Assembly (NCBI RefSeq): GCF_002355735.1 | Contig: NZ_AP014879.1 | Span: forward strand, 248,001-312,000 | Direction of reading: 5' to 3' | DNA length: 64,000 nucleotides | From: Sulfuricaulis limicola | GTDB taxonomy: Bacteria > Pseudomonadota > Gammaproteobacteria > Acidiferrobacterales > Sulfurifustaceae | Shown: positions 15,257 through 24,398 of the stretch, one piece after another | Layout of the letters: each line of letters starts with the position of its first letter | How positions within the stretch are numbered: position 1 is the stretch's first letter | Program-made: the position numbers and the translations under genes | Notes under the pieces: generated by a model | What the model saw: the letters and a program-made list of their open reading frames with translations, nothing else | Told to the model about the DNA's origin: nothing | Database searches by the model: none

Positions 15257-15679
15257 ATGGCGATAAAGAAACAGGAATTTTACGAGGGAGCAGCACTTCA
15301 CCTATTAGCTCGCACGGGTGAGATCATGAGTATTCAATACGAGCCCCCATTCTTTTTCTTAAATAATCAGCTTTTGGTCCACCTGAAATACAGCACGCGA
15401 GGTCGTAGTCCATGGGGGTTCTCGTTTACTGCCGACGAACAATTGCTTTTGCGGGCTAGAGCTTCTGAATTTAAAACCGTGATTGGACTGATTTGCGGCG
15501 CCGACGGTGTGGCTGCATTCACGTACGATGACTACCTTAAGGTCGCTGCTCCAAGAAAATCTACGATTCATGTAGCTTGTTATCGTCTACATGGTGAGCA
15601 TTACGAGGTGAATGGCCCGGATGGAAAGCTAGACGGAAAGGTGGCGCCATCAGATTGGAAAAGAATTCTTCAGTTTTGA
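15257..15679 (+). CDS. Unknown protein, first gene of Z1 defence operon
   Basis: A 140-residue protein, ATG start, stopping 12 bases before the Z1 gene. Visible features are KKQEFYEGAALHLLAR at the N-terminus, an aromatic stretch YEPPFFFLNN, then alternating hydrophobic segments with KYSTRGRSPWGFSF. The acidic and lysine residues (E, E, then K-Y-S) recall a small alpha/beta nuclease-like fold, but I cannot identify a PD-(D/E)XK motif with confidence. Its codon use matches the AT-richer island, and operon position suggests a role with the Z1 ATPase, perhaps as nuclease, specificity or sensor subunit. Function unknown. Confidence 0.8.
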   Translation: MAIKKQEFYEGAALHLLARTGEIMSIQYEPPFFFLNNQLLVHLKYSTRGRSPWGFSFTADEQLLLRARASEFKTVIGLICGADGVAAFTYDDYLKVAAPRKSTIHVACYRLHGEHYEVNGPDGKLDGKVAPSDWKRILQF

Positions 15680-15691
15680 GGTAATAACGCA

Positions 15692-17638
15692 ATGAAACAT
15701 CGTGACCAAGTCTTGGCGTTGTTGCAGAAGCAGATTGGCAATGCTGACGAGGTCAGGGAAATTAGCGAGACCGCTGAGGAGGTCATCAGTAAATGGGTCA
15801 ATCCGTTGAGCGGAGGGAAGGAAGAAATAAACGGCCTTATCTATGGTTTGGTTCAGAGCGGAAAGACTGGGGTCTTAACGGTCACAGGTGCTATGGGTGC
15901 AGATGAGGGATACCGAACAATCGTCATTCTGACTTCCGACATTGATCCGCTTTATCAGCAGACTCTAGGGCGAGTACAAGAGGCTTTCCCTGGAATCGAT
16001 ATTATCGGAAAAAAGGATTTTAAGGATGCCGATGCTTTCATTCAGCGAATTAAGGGTGAGACCTGCGCTATTGTCACATCTAAGAATTCCGGTCTGTTAA
16101 GGACTCTCATTGAAAATTTTAAAAAGGGCAGGGTGCGGGGGCTTACCTGCTTGATCATCGACGACGAAGCAGATCAAGCCAGCCTTAACACACGAGAACG
16201 CCGTGCCGACGGCACTAGGAGTACGATTAACGACAGAATTGCGGAGTTGCGCGGCTTTTTCGAAAAGAACACTTATTTACAGGTAACGGCTACTCCGCAA
16301 GCCCTGTTCCTGCAGACCCCCGGGCATGATTTCAGACCTAAGTTCACCGTCTTGAGCCATCCCGGTTCTGAATACGTTGGGGGTGAGGATTTCTTTGGAG
16401 ATAGATCGAATCTCGTCAGGGAGTTCGATTTGAACGACATCACTATCCTTGCTCCCGGTCCCCAGCCGACCCCAACGCTTGATATTCCAAAATCCCTTCT
16501 GCGAGCTTTGGATACGTTCATGGTTGCTGCGACGTTCAAGCGGAAAAAGGAAGCCGATCAAAATTGCGCTTTCCTTTGTCACGTAAGCACCCGCACAGAC
16601 GACCATAAACACATCGTCGATCTACTGCGGAAGTACAAGACAGACTTGGCCGCTGGTGTGAAGGGAGGGAATCATACGATCATTAAGCGGCTTAAGGCCG
16701 CTTATGACGATTTAGCATCGACCCATGATGGATTAAGGGCAACCAGTTTTGAAGAACTGGTGGAAGCTATTGGATTTTTCTCGCCGGGTATCACCGTCAA
16801 ATTAGTCAACGGTGAGACAGACGAGGATGTGGCCGTCAGATCGCCTTACAACCTTTTTGTCGGCGGAAACAAACTTGGCCGTGGAGTCACCATAAAGAAC
16901 CTGCTGGTCAGCTACTATGGACGTAACCCGAAAAAGCCACAAGCTGACACGGTGCTACAGCATGCCCGCATGTACGGTTATCGCAGGAAGGATATCGGGT
17001 TGTTGAGGTTGTTTCTTCCTCGGGAGCTACACATCGTCTTCAAGGCCATCAACAAGATGGAACGCGGATTGCGTGACCTTATCGCCCGGAATCCGACAGA
17101 AGAATTCCGCGGGGTATACGTAGAGAGCGGACTTAACCCGACACGGAAAAACATTTTGGCACCAGGTGCAATTGGAGTGTACTCCGGTGGCAGCAATTAC
17201 AACCCTGCACAAATCATGCGTGATGAATCTGTAAAGGTATCTACAGAGAAGTTAAATAAGAAGCTGGAAAGTATACCTGATGAGAGTTACGCAGAGATGC
17301 CTATTGAGGATATGCAAGCTCTTATCCGATTGACGATCCCAGATCAGGCACAATCCGAACATGTTTGGAATCCAATTGCGGTCGCAGAATCGCTCGTTCA
17401 ATTCGCCAATCTCCATAAGCAAACGACAGGCTACGTCTATGTAGATCGTGATCGTGAACTTGAGGCTAACCGCCGTGAGACTCAAGGAATCTTGACTGGT
17501 GGTGAAGCTGATTTAGTGCCACGTGACAAAATCACCATATTTATGCTTAGGACCGGCCATGCTCGCGGGAAAAATCCTGCTTGGTGGCCACAGATTAGAT
17601 TTCCGGATGGACGCTATGCGTTCGCTTTTGCGATTTAA
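15692..17638 (+). CDS. Z1-domain superfamily II-type ATPase of a restriction-like system
   Basis: A 648-residue protein with ribosome site GAGG. The N-terminal P-loop ATPase has Walker A GLVQSGKTG (about 52-60), Walker B LIIDDEAD (about 153-160) and a helicase motif III-like TATPQA (about 200). The Z1 signature GGNKLGRGVTI near residue 395 is followed by QHARMYGYRR. Z1 proteins are known from comparative genomics of restriction-modification operons, beside cytosine methyltransferases, Vsr-like nucleases and MORC/MutL-type ATPases (Iyer and Aravind's work). Here the MORC-type partner is absent. It would be the DNA translocating or remodelling component. Biochemistry of the family is poorly known. 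Confidence 0.9.
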   Translation: MKHRDQVLALLQKQIGNADEVREISETAEEVISKWVNPLSGGKEEINGLIYGLVQSGKTGVLTVTGAMGADEGYRTIVILTSDIDPLYQQTLGRVQEAFPGIDIIGKKDFKDADAFIQRIKGETCAIVTSKNSGLLRTLIENFKKGRVRGLTCLIIDDEADQASLNTRERRADGTRSTINDRIAELRGFFEKNTYLQVTATPQALFLQTPGHDFRPKFTVLSHPGSEYVGGEDFFGDRSNLVREFDLNDITILAPGPQPTPTLDIPKSLLRALDTFMVAATFKRKKEADQNCAFLCHVSTRTDDHKHIVDLLRKYKTDLAAGVKGGNHTIIKRLKAAYDDLASTHDGLRATSFEELVEAIGFFSPGITVKLVNGETDEDVAVRSPYNLFVGGNKLGRGVTIKNLLVSYYGRNPKKPQADTVLQHARMYGYRRKDIGLLRLFLPRELHIVFKAINKMERGLRDLIARNPTEEFRGVYVESGLNPTRKNILAPGAIGVYSGGSNYNPAQIMRDESVKVSTEKLNKKLESIPDESYAEMPIEDMQALIRLTIPDQAQSEHVWNPIAVAESLVQFANLHKQTTGYVYVDRDRELEANRRETQGILTGGEADLVPRDKITIFMLRTGHARGKNPAWWPQIRFPDGRYAFAFAI

Positions 17639-17639
17639 T

Positions 17640-17669
17640 TTGACACGAAAAAATTCTCCCCGTGATAGT
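17640..17669 (+). promoter_or_regulatory. Candidate sigma-70 promoter of the methyltransferase
   Basis: A perfect -35 TTGACA (17640-17645) and GATAGT (17664-17669, four of six matches) are 18 bases apart. A separate promoter for the methyltransferase would let DNA be protected before the other activities appear, as is common in restriction systems. Confidence 0.4.
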
Positions 17670-17693
17670 TTTTATGTGGAATAGTGCACAATT

Positions 17694-18758
17694 ATGCCAG
17701 CCAAAAAACAGAAAGACGGACGTAAAAAAATACAAAAGGCGCCACGCGCTATTGATTTATTTTGTGGATGTGGGGGCCTCACTTTAGGCATAAAACAGGC
17801 TGGTTTTAATGTTGTCGGAGCTGTGGAGATTGACTCGCTGGCGGTACAAACCTACAAAGTAAATCATCCCGAAGTTCAGGTTTGGCATAAAGATATCCGC
17901 AAACTTACGTCTCCTCAGATCCTAAAGGCACTTGGTCTGAAACGCGGCGAACTCGATCTTCTTGCCGGATGTCCACCATGCCAAGGTTTCAGTGCGATAC
18001 GTCGGCTCAATGGCGGACGCCGTATCAGAGATGAGCAAAACGATCTGATCTTTGAGTTTCTCCGCCTCGTTAGAGGACTTCGACCAAAGGCCATCATGAT
18101 GGAGAACGTACCCGGCCTTGCAGACAATGCACGTTTGCCGAAACTCAAATCTGCGTTGAGGCAGTTGGGCTACATCGTGAATGTGAAAGTGAAGGATACC
18201 CGCAATTTCGGCGTACCTCAGCGGCGACGCCGGCTCATTCTCCTGGCTGGTTATGGTGCCGAAATCCCTTTTGCGGCACCCGCTCGTCGCATTCACACCG
18301 TAGGAGAGACGTTTGCCAAACTTGGAAAACGTCGTGCAAAGCGCGACGTTCTGCATAATCTGCCCGAACAGCGTAGCGAGAAGGTAAAACAACTCATCCG
18401 GTTGATCCCCAAGGATGGAGGCAGTCGAATAGATTTGGACAAAAAATGGCAGCTTGAATGCCACCGGAAATGCGATGGTTTCAGTGACGTTTATGGACGC
18501 ATGAAATGGAATGACGTTGCGCCGACTATCACCGGCGGTTGCTGCAATCCATCCAAGGGACGGTTTCTCCATCCAACAAGAAACCGCTCGATCACTCTGC
18601 GAGAAGCCGCGCTGCTTCAGAGTTTCCCACCTGATTACTACTTCTCTCTCGAACGTGGGAAATACCCTGCTGCTCAAATGATTGGTAACGCCCTGCCCCC
18701 GGAGTTCATTCGTCGACACGCTACTCAGATTGCGAGAGTCTTAAAACGACTTTCGTGA
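17694..18758 (+). CDS. DNA (cytosine-5) methyltransferase
   Basis: A 354-residue C5-cytosine methyltransferase with motifs in order: I (DLFCGCGG, residues 21-28), IV (GCPPCQGF, catalytic C96), VI (MENVPG, near 140), VIII (QRRRRLIL), the target-recognition region after it, then REAALLQSFP and QMIGNALPP (IX/X). It methylates a specific DNA sequence that cannot be read from the protein. It has a candidate promoter of its own and overlaps the helicase gene by four bases, tying it to the downstream genes. AT-richer than the chromosome around it. Confidence 0.95.
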   Translation: MPAKKQKDGRKKIQKAPRAIDLFCGCGGLTLGIKQAGFNVVGAVEIDSLAVQTYKVNHPEVQVWHKDIRKLTSPQILKALGLKRGELDLLAGCPPCQGFSAIRRLNGGRRIRDEQNDLIFEFLRLVRGLRPKAIMMENVPGLADNARLPKLKSALRQLGYIVNVKVKDTRNFGVPQRRRRLILLAGYGAEIPFAAPARRIHTVGETFAKLGKRRAKRDVLHNLPEQRSEKVKQLIRLIPKDGGSRIDLDKKWQLECHRKCDGFSDVYGRMKWNDVAPTITGGCCNPSKGRFLHPTRNRSITLREAALLQSFPPDYYFSLERGKYPAAQMIGNALPPEFIRRHATQIARVLKRLS

Positions 18759-21700
18759 AGTTCGAGCGCACCATAATAAATATGGCTGACTTGAAACAAC
18801 TGCTGCTTAATAAGCTTACCCCTCGGCAAGCAGATGCTGTGCAATCCCCGAAACGGCGTGTACTTGTCGTTGCCGGTGCGGGCTCAGGTAAAACTGAGGT
18901 AATGGCGAGGCGCATCGCTTGGTGGGTGGGAGTTGAAAATGTGCCGAAAGACCAAATTGTCGCCTTTACATTCACGGATCGCGCAGCTGAGGAGATGAAG
19001 TTTCGCATCCGTACTTGGCTTGGGAAAGTCACGCCAAAAGGCGAGGAAGTCGCGCTTGGTGGAATGTATGTGGGAACGATTCATGGCTTCTGCCTTGCCA
19101 AGATTCGGGAGTTTTGGCCCGATGAGTATCATAACTATGACATTCTGGACGAAAGTGCACGCGCGGCACTGATACTTCGCGGATTTAATGGCGTGCTGGC
19201 CTTGAGAGAGCTACGCGCGGCGTTACCAAAACGCCAGGATGGTTCTCAGGCTAGTCAATCGGAAACCTTCGAGCAATTCACGCAAGCCTATGACCAGCTT
19301 CAAGAGCATAACCGGTTCGCAGTTCGCCTGCCAAAATCACCTCCTCCGATTGAACTTGGCGAAGCGGAGGAAGAGTGGTGCAAGAAGGCAAAGCTTCTTA
19401 CCGACGTTGGTTCTTCAGAAAGCGCAAAAGCGCTAGCCGTTTCCGCCGCCCGCTACTACGCCTATCTGCGCTGCCGGCGATTTCTGGATTTCAGCACGTC
19501 ACAGGCAGAGTTTATTCGCTGCCTGGAAGCTGATAAGGAAAGACGAAAGGAATTGCAGAAATCGAATGTTCATCTCGTTGTCGATGAGGTTCAGGACATC
19601 AACCCAATTCAAATGCAGCTCATCCGTCTATTGACTGACGAATCTGGCAGGCTTATTTCTGTCGGCGACCATAGGCAATCTATTTACGGTTTTCGCGGGG
19701 CTAAAGTAGAGCTGATCGCCGAGCTTTGGGAAGAATTCAAAAAGGACAAGGACGCCGAGATTGTTGATTTGCAGGAAAACTTTCGTTCGACACAACGAAT
19801 CATCCACGTTGCAAACAAATGGGCGGAAACAATCGGATCGGTCAGATCGATGGAAACACTCGCTATGAAGCACGGGAGTAAACATCGAACCGACCATCAC
19901 CCTTCACATGTTGCGTTGATAGGTTTTGATAAACGAATTGACGAAGCTCAATGGATTTCGCAAGCAATTCGCGAAATTGTTCCGACCGAAGCGCAAGGTG
20001 CGTTGCACGATAAGCGCGACGGTAAACATCGTGGGCTTACACTTTCCGATGTTGCCATATTGGTTCGTTCGTCCACGGACGTTCGCACATATATGCGAAC
20101 TCTAGAGAAAGCCGGTATTCCTTCGATTGTCCGAGCAGGCCCTGATCTTTTTTCGCAGCCTGAAGTTCTGTTTCTCATTGGCGCAATCGGAATTACTGCG
20201 GGCATTGACCAGTTTTACGGTTCTAAAATCGGAAATAAGAGCCTGCCGAAACGTATTGAGTCTGTCCTTGCTTGTGCGCCTGAGCCAGAAGCTGTTCTTC
20301 GTGCAGCGGCTCGACAATTGCGATCGTCCCAACTCGCGATGAGCCGTGAGGTAGAAGACAGAACGGTTCTTGCTGCCACAATGATTCGCGAGAGGATCGA
20401 GGGCAAGTCATTTCACACAGGACAAACGAAGATACTGAGAACGCAGGGATTGAGAAATTTTCTTGAACGGAAACAGGAACTGCGTCGTCTTTTTCCGCAG
20501 CAGCTTTTTCATTGGCTGCTTTCGGAAGCGGAAGTGGAAAACTGGGACACCTGTGAGGGGAGGGGTCAGGCCGCGATGTATCACTTGGGCGCTCTGAGCG
20601 GGTTGATTACGGGAATCGAAACACCGGGCTGGACAAACACGAAATCATACAAATGGCAGATCATCGGCCTCTGCCAGTATGGCGCGGAAGATGGCCGCGC
20701 GAAAGAGCAGCCGCTCATGGTGCAGCCTGAAGCTGTCACGATCAGCACAATTCACGCGGTCAAGGGATTAGAGTTTCCAGCAATATTTTTGGCTGATGTT
20801 TGTGCTCGCCGGTTTCCCTCAAATAATGCTCGTCAAAAGAAGAAACTGCCGTTGGGTGAAAAAATATCCCATGATATTGATGTTGAGGGACTTTCTGATA
20901 ACGAAAATCACGACGGCGAAAGGCGTTTGATGTATGTAGCGTTGACTAGAGCGGAGAGATTTCTATTTATAAGCCACTCTGGGGAAGAAACGTCAAGATT
21001 CATTCAGGGGGTCAAAGGAACAAAGAGGAAACCAGGCATCCCCGGTTTACGCAAGATCATTGAAGAGTCTGGTGGTCGTGTCACAAATGATTCCGCGGCT
21101 CTGTTGCGCGAGCTTAAGTACGCACCCAAAGAACACATGCGCGATTTGCAACTCGCGACTTCGTTTTCCGACCTTCGCTACTATTTGGCGTGCCCACACG
21201 ATTTTTATCTGAGAAAAGTCATGGGATTCGCGCCAACGATTGATCAAGCATTCGGTTATGGTCGTGGTGTTCACAACCTTATGAGAGCGATTCATGCTGA
21301 ACCGCAACGTTGGGTGAGGTTGGCCGGCGATCGAAGGAAGCTTGAGGCGGAAATTCAAAAGCAAATTGACCGCGGTCTTTTCTATCTACGCTATACAACG
21401 GGCGATCCGGCAAAAAACATGTGGAAAAAGGGGATAGAGGTTGTCGCAGATTATATCGAACGTTTTGCTGGCGAACTCAATGGCCTGATGTTTGAGCCGG
21501 AGAAGGCCTTTGAAACGCTCGTCGAATATCCTGACAAGGACGGGGGAGCATTAGTTTCAGGAGCAATCGATCTTGTCAGACACGATGATCCGCCTAGAGT
21601 TACACTCATTGATTTCAAATCGGGTGATCCTGATTCCGACAAACACACGAAATTGGACGAGGAGGAAATGAAGTTGCAGCTTGCGATCTATGCGCTCGCG

Positions 21701-21988
21701 GCGAAGAAGGAGTTGGAATACCAACCAGAGGAGGGGTTGGTTCGGTATCTTGGCGCGAAACAGGACGACAAGCGAGAACTGCGCGTTCCGTTAGATAAAC
21801 CGCATCTTGAATCTGCACAGAGCCGAGTCGCACAAACTGCTGCCGAAATCCGTGATCGAAAGTTCAATAGCGGGCCGAAAGCTGCTGCGGCTGAAGGCAA
21901 ATGCCGGTGCTCCATTTGCGACTTTGTTGGAATCTGCGGTCAGAAGGAAGCGGGCGTATATAAAAAGTCTAAGCCCAATGCATGGTGA
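18755..21988 (+). CDS. UvrD/AddA-like helicase fused to a PD-(D/E)XK nuclease with Fe-S cysteines
   Basis: Up to 1077 residues (GTG at 18755, with an ATG at 18782 also possible). The superfamily I helicase motifs are complete: GAGSGKT (41-47), VDEVQD, GDHRQSIYGFRGA, TIHAVKGLEF and YVALTRAE. The last 300 residues form a RecB/Cas4-like nuclease, with SFSDLRYYLACP, LIDFKSG and a CRCSICDFVGIC cluster. The first cysteine (in LACP) plus three of these probably hold a [4Fe-4S] cluster, as in AddB and Cas4. It is a stand-alone DNA unwinding-and-cutting machine and overlaps its neighbours on both sides, so it belongs to the same operon. Confidence 0.92.
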   Translation: MKFERTIINMADLKQLLLNKLTPRQADAVQSPKRRVLVVAGAGSGKTEVMARRIAWWVGVENVPKDQIVAFTFTDRAAEEMKFRIRTWLGKVTPKGEEVALGGMYVGTIHGFCLAKIREFWPDEYHNYDILDESARAALILRGFNGVLALRELRAALPKRQDGSQASQSETFEQFTQAYDQLQEHNRFAVRLPKSPPPIELGEAEEEWCKKAKLLTDVGSSESAKALAVSAARYYAYLRCRRFLDFSTSQAEFIRCLEADKERRKELQKSNVHLVVDEVQDINPIQMQLIRLLTDESGRLISVGDHRQSIYGFRGAKVELIAELWEEFKKDKDAEIVDLQENFRSTQRIIHVANKWAETIGSVRSMETLAMKHGSKHRTDHHPSHVALIGFDKRIDEAQWISQAIREIVPTEAQGALHDKRDGKHRGLTLSDVAILVRSSTDVRTYMRTLEKAGIPSIVRAGPDLFSQPEVLFLIGAIGITAGIDQFYGSKIGNKSLPKRIESVLACAPEPEAVLRAAARQLRSSQLAMSREVEDRTVLAATMIRERIEGKSFHTGQTKILRTQGLRNFLERKQELRRLFPQQLFHWLLSEAEVENWDTCEGRGQAAMYHLGALSGLITGIETPGWTNTKSYKWQIIGLCQYGAEDGRAKEQPLMVQPEAVTISTIHAVKGLEFPAIFLADVCARRFPSNNARQKKKLPLGEKISHDIDVEGLSDNENHDGERRLMYVALTRAERFLFISHSGEETSRFIQGVKGTKRKPGIPGLRKIIEESGGRVTNDSAALLRELKYAPKEHMRDLQLATSFSDLRYYLACPHDFYLRKVMGFAPTIDQAFGYGRGVHNLMRAIHAEPQRWVRLAGDRRKLEAEIQKQIDRGLFYLRYTTGDPAKNMWKKGIEVVADYIERFAGELNGLMFEPEKAFETLVEYPDKDGGALVSGAIDLVRHDDPPRVTLIDFKSGDPDSDKHTKLDEEEMKLQLAIYALAAKKELEYQPEEGLVRYLGAKQDDKRELRVPLDKPHLESAQSRVAQTAAEIRDRKFNSGPKAAAAEGKCRCSICDFVGICGQKEAGVYKKSKPNAW

Positions 21989-21993
21989 TACAG

Positions 21994-22407
21994 ATGGCCG
22001 ATGTATTCTCAAGTCAAAAACGCTCTGCCATCATGGCTCGAATTCGTGGCCGCGAAAACAAACGGACAGAACTTGCATTAGTAGGCATTTTGCGACGCAA
22101 TAAAATCACCGGTTGGCGACGACACCAGCCGTTGTTCGGAAGGCCTGACTTTGTTTTCCACCAGCAGCGTTTGGTTTTGTTCGTGGATGGCTGCTTCTGG
22201 CATTGTTGCCCAAAGCATGCAACACAGCCGGGGTCGAACCGCGCATTCTGGATGCGAAAACTTCAGCGAAACCGGGCACGCGACCGGCTGGTAAATCAAA
22301 CATTGCGTAAGGCCGGGTGGAAGGTGGTTCGTATTTGGCAGCACGATCTGACCCGGAAGAACGAAGTACGGGTAGTAACCCGCATCAGCAAACGCCTCGC
22401 TCTTTGA
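21994..22407 (+). CDS. vsr: Vsr-family very short patch repair endonuclease
   Basis: About 137 residues from the ATG at 21994 (MADVFSS is the usual Vsr start). An ATG at 21982 is also in frame and overlaps the helicase stop. Visible are E26, GRPDFVF with the catalytic aspartate D52, DGCFWH with H70, and cysteine/histidine residues (CCPKH) of the zinc site. E. coli Vsr nicks beside T:G mismatches made by deamination of 5-methylcytosine. Here the residue matching its H64 is aspartate, as in many non-enteric homologues. In this operon it could repair such mismatches or act as the restriction nuclease. Confidence 0.92.
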   Translation: MADVFSSQKRSAIMARIRGRENKRTELALVGILRRNKITGWRRHQPLFGRPDFVFHQQRLVLFVDGCFWHCCPKHATQPGSNRAFWMRKLQRNRARDRLVNQTLRKAGWKVVRIWQHDLTRKNEVRVVTRISKRLAL

Positions 22408-22553
22408 ATAGGTAAGTTCAGGCTCAATTGATCATTTTTTTGGCGATGAATGACCGCATTTGGTTTATAGCGGAAACCCTAACCTGAAACACTCCCTTAG
22501 CGTTTCTTGATCGCACTTATTCGCTCGGATTCCATGGTTTTGCAGGTGTATGA
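22408..22553. other. Right edge of the island, no gene
   Basis: AT-rich non-coding DNA between vsr and the nirI-like gene. The host-like part begins near the FNR-type box at 22554. No terminator, repeat or attachment site is clear. Confidence 0.4.
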
Positions 22554-22567
22554 TTGACACACATCAA
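22554..22567. promoter_or_regulatory. FNR/Dnr-type box upstream of nirI-like gene
   Basis: TTGACACACATCAA fits TTGAC-N4-ATCAA. It lies about 85 bases before the chosen GTG start at 22648. The -10 element is not clear, TATATC at 22585-22590 being closest. Confidence 0.62.
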
Positions 22568-22647
22568 GGCCACTCTAACCTCCGTATATCAGCATTCATG
22601 CGATATTCTTTGTGGTTTACTTACGATCCTGTACACATGAGTATTTC

Positions 22648-24354
22648 GTGAAATACCCGGCCATTATCCTGCGCCTGCTGATGCTGTGCCTGCTCGTGGT
22701 CGTGGCGGCCACGGCGCGCGCCGAGACCATCGATGCGCGCTATCCGGCGGTGAAGGGGTTTTTCCCGCAGGCGGACCGCTTCGGCGCGATCGAAGGCAAT
22801 CCGCCCGCCGCCGCCGTTTACCGGGGCGACCGGCTGCTCGGCTATGCCTACCTGACGGCCGACATCCTCCGCATCCCGGCTTACTCCGGCCATCCCATCA
22901 ACACCCTGGTCGGTTTCGATCTGGCCGGGCAAATCGTCGGCATCCGCATCGTCGAACATCAGGAACCCATCCTGGTGGTGGGCATCACCGAGGAACGCCT
23001 GCAGCAATTCGCGCGGCAGTACCAGGGCAAGTCCGTGTTCGACGACGTCGTCATCGGCGCCGGCACGCCGGGTCAGGTGGCCATCGACAGCATCTCCGGG
23101 GCCACCATCACGGTGATGGTCGAGAACGCCACCCTGATGCGCAGCGTCCGCCGCGTGGCCGAAGCGCGCGGCCTTACGCCGCCGGCCCTGCCCGTGGCCG
23201 CGCAAGCGCCGGCCGAACCGGTGCAGCCGGCAACGACCACTTTCCCGGCAACCTCGGATGCGCCGGTCTCACGGCCGGCTGCCAGCGCCCCGGGTACTGC
23301 CGCGCCGCGCGCGTCCACGCCGCTGAAATCCGGACCCGCTTCCATGGCCGCGGCCGAGGAGGAACCCATCTGGGTCGGCGTCTGGCGCCAACGCACTTTC
23401 CAGATTGCGATCATGATCGCCGGCCTGACCATCCTGACATTGATATTGGTGTTCCAGGACTGGCTCGCGAAACGGCCGCGCCTGCTGGTTTACGTGCGCG
23501 ACGGTTTTCTGCTGTACACGATTTTTTTCATCGGCTGGTATTCGCTGGCGCAGCTCTCCGTCGTCAACGTGCTCACCTTCACGCATTCCATCATGCGCGG
23601 TTTTCAGTGGGAAGGTTTTCTCATCGACCCCATGATGTTCATCCTGTGGTCGTTCGTGGCGGTGACGCTGCTGCTCTGGGGGCGCGGCGTCTATTGCGGC
23701 TGGCTCTGTCCGTTCGGCGCGCTGCAGGAGCTGACGCAGCAGATCGCGCGCCGGTTCAATATACGCCAGTTCGAGTTTTCCCAGATGGTGCACGAACGGC
23801 TGTGGGCCCTGAAGTACATCATCCTGCTGGCGCTGTTCGGCGTATCGCTGCAGTCGCTGGTGCAGGCCGAACGCATGGCCGAGATCGAGCCGTTCAAGAC
23901 CGCCATCACCATGCGTTTCCAGCGCGAGTGGGGTTACGTCCTGTTTGCCGCCGCGCTCATTCTGGTCTCGGCCATCAACCGCAAGTTCTATTGCAAGTAT
24001 CTCTGCCCGCTCGGCGCGGCGCTGACCATCCCGGGCAAGTTCCGTATTTTCGACTGGCTGCGACGGCACCGCGAATGCGGCCGTCCGTGCCAGGTATGCG
24101 CGGTCGAATGCGAGGTGCAGGCGATCCGCAAGAACGGCGAGATCAACGCCAACGAGTGCCACTACTGCCTCGACTGCCAGGTGACCTACTGGAACGACCG
24201 CAAATGCCCGCCGGAAGTCGAGCGGCGCAAGCGCCGGGAACGCGCGCCGCGCGCGCTGGAGCTGGTGCGGGCGATGGAATCGCACATGGGCCCCTCCGGC
24301 CTCGACGACGTCGGTCCTGGCTGCGACGGATGCTCGCGCCGACCCGAGCGCTGA
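22648..24354 (+). CDS. nirI: NosR/NirI-family membrane iron-sulfur flavoprotein
   Basis: About 568 residues. I chose the GTG at 22648 since it begins a good signal sequence, while the frame extends to 22612. A periplasmic FMN-binding domain has SGATIT (covalent FMN threonine, near residue 150). Several membrane helices follow, with two polyferredoxin-type motifs CGWLCPFG and CKYLCPLG, and a cytoplasmic ferredoxin region (CGRPCQVCAVEC and CHYCLDC). NosR supplies electrons to N2O reductase. NirI is its nirS-linked paralogue, needed for nirS expression in Paracoccus. The direct nirS neighbour and absence of nosZ favour NirI. Confidence 0.88.
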   Translation: MKYPAIILRLLMLCLLVVVAATARAETIDARYPAVKGFFPQADRFGAIEGNPPAAAVYRGDRLLGYAYLTADILRIPAYSGHPINTLVGFDLAGQIVGIRIVEHQEPILVVGITEERLQQFARQYQGKSVFDDVVIGAGTPGQVAIDSISGATITVMVENATLMRSVRRVAEARGLTPPALPVAAQAPAEPVQPATTTFPATSDAPVSRPAASAPGTAAPRASTPLKSGPASMAAAEEEPIWVGVWRQRTFQIAIMIAGLTILTLILVFQDWLAKRPRLLVYVRDGFLLYTIFFIGWYSLAQLSVVNVLTFTHSIMRGFQWEGFLIDPMMFILWSFVAVTLLLWGRGVYCGWLCPFGALQELTQQIARRFNIRQFEFSQMVHERLWALKYIILLALFGVSLQSLVQAERMAEIEPFKTAITMRFQREWGYVLFAAALILVSAINRKFYCKYLCPLGAALTIPGKFRIFDWLRRHRECGRPCQVCAVECEVQAIRKNGEINANECHYCLDCQVTYWNDRKCPPEVERRKRRERAPRALELVRAMESHMGPSGLDDVGPGCDGCSRRPER

Positions 24355-24398
24355 AACCCCTTTCTCGCGCGGATTCGCGCCAATTTTCAATTTTTGAT

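Larger units (their letters stand above)
15257..22407 (+). other. Horizontally acquired defence/restriction island
   Basis: Five same-strand genes (unknown protein, Z1 ATPase, cytosine methyltransferase, helicase-nuclease, Vsr) have clearly lower GC content than the respiratory genes on both sides. Their spacing is tight, with overlaps from the methyltransferase onward. No integrase, transposase or obvious direct repeats bound the block. It separates dsrAB from the nir cluster, two regions that otherwise share FNR-type control. Confidence 0.8.

Noticed and set aside
15257-22407. DISARM or BREX system
   Set aside because: No DrmA/DrmB, PglZ or BrxC-like proteins. The helicase is UvrD-like and the large ATPase carries a Z1 domain instead.
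15257-22407. Prophage or integrative element
   Set aside because: No integrase, structural phage genes, tRNA target or flanking direct repeats were seen.
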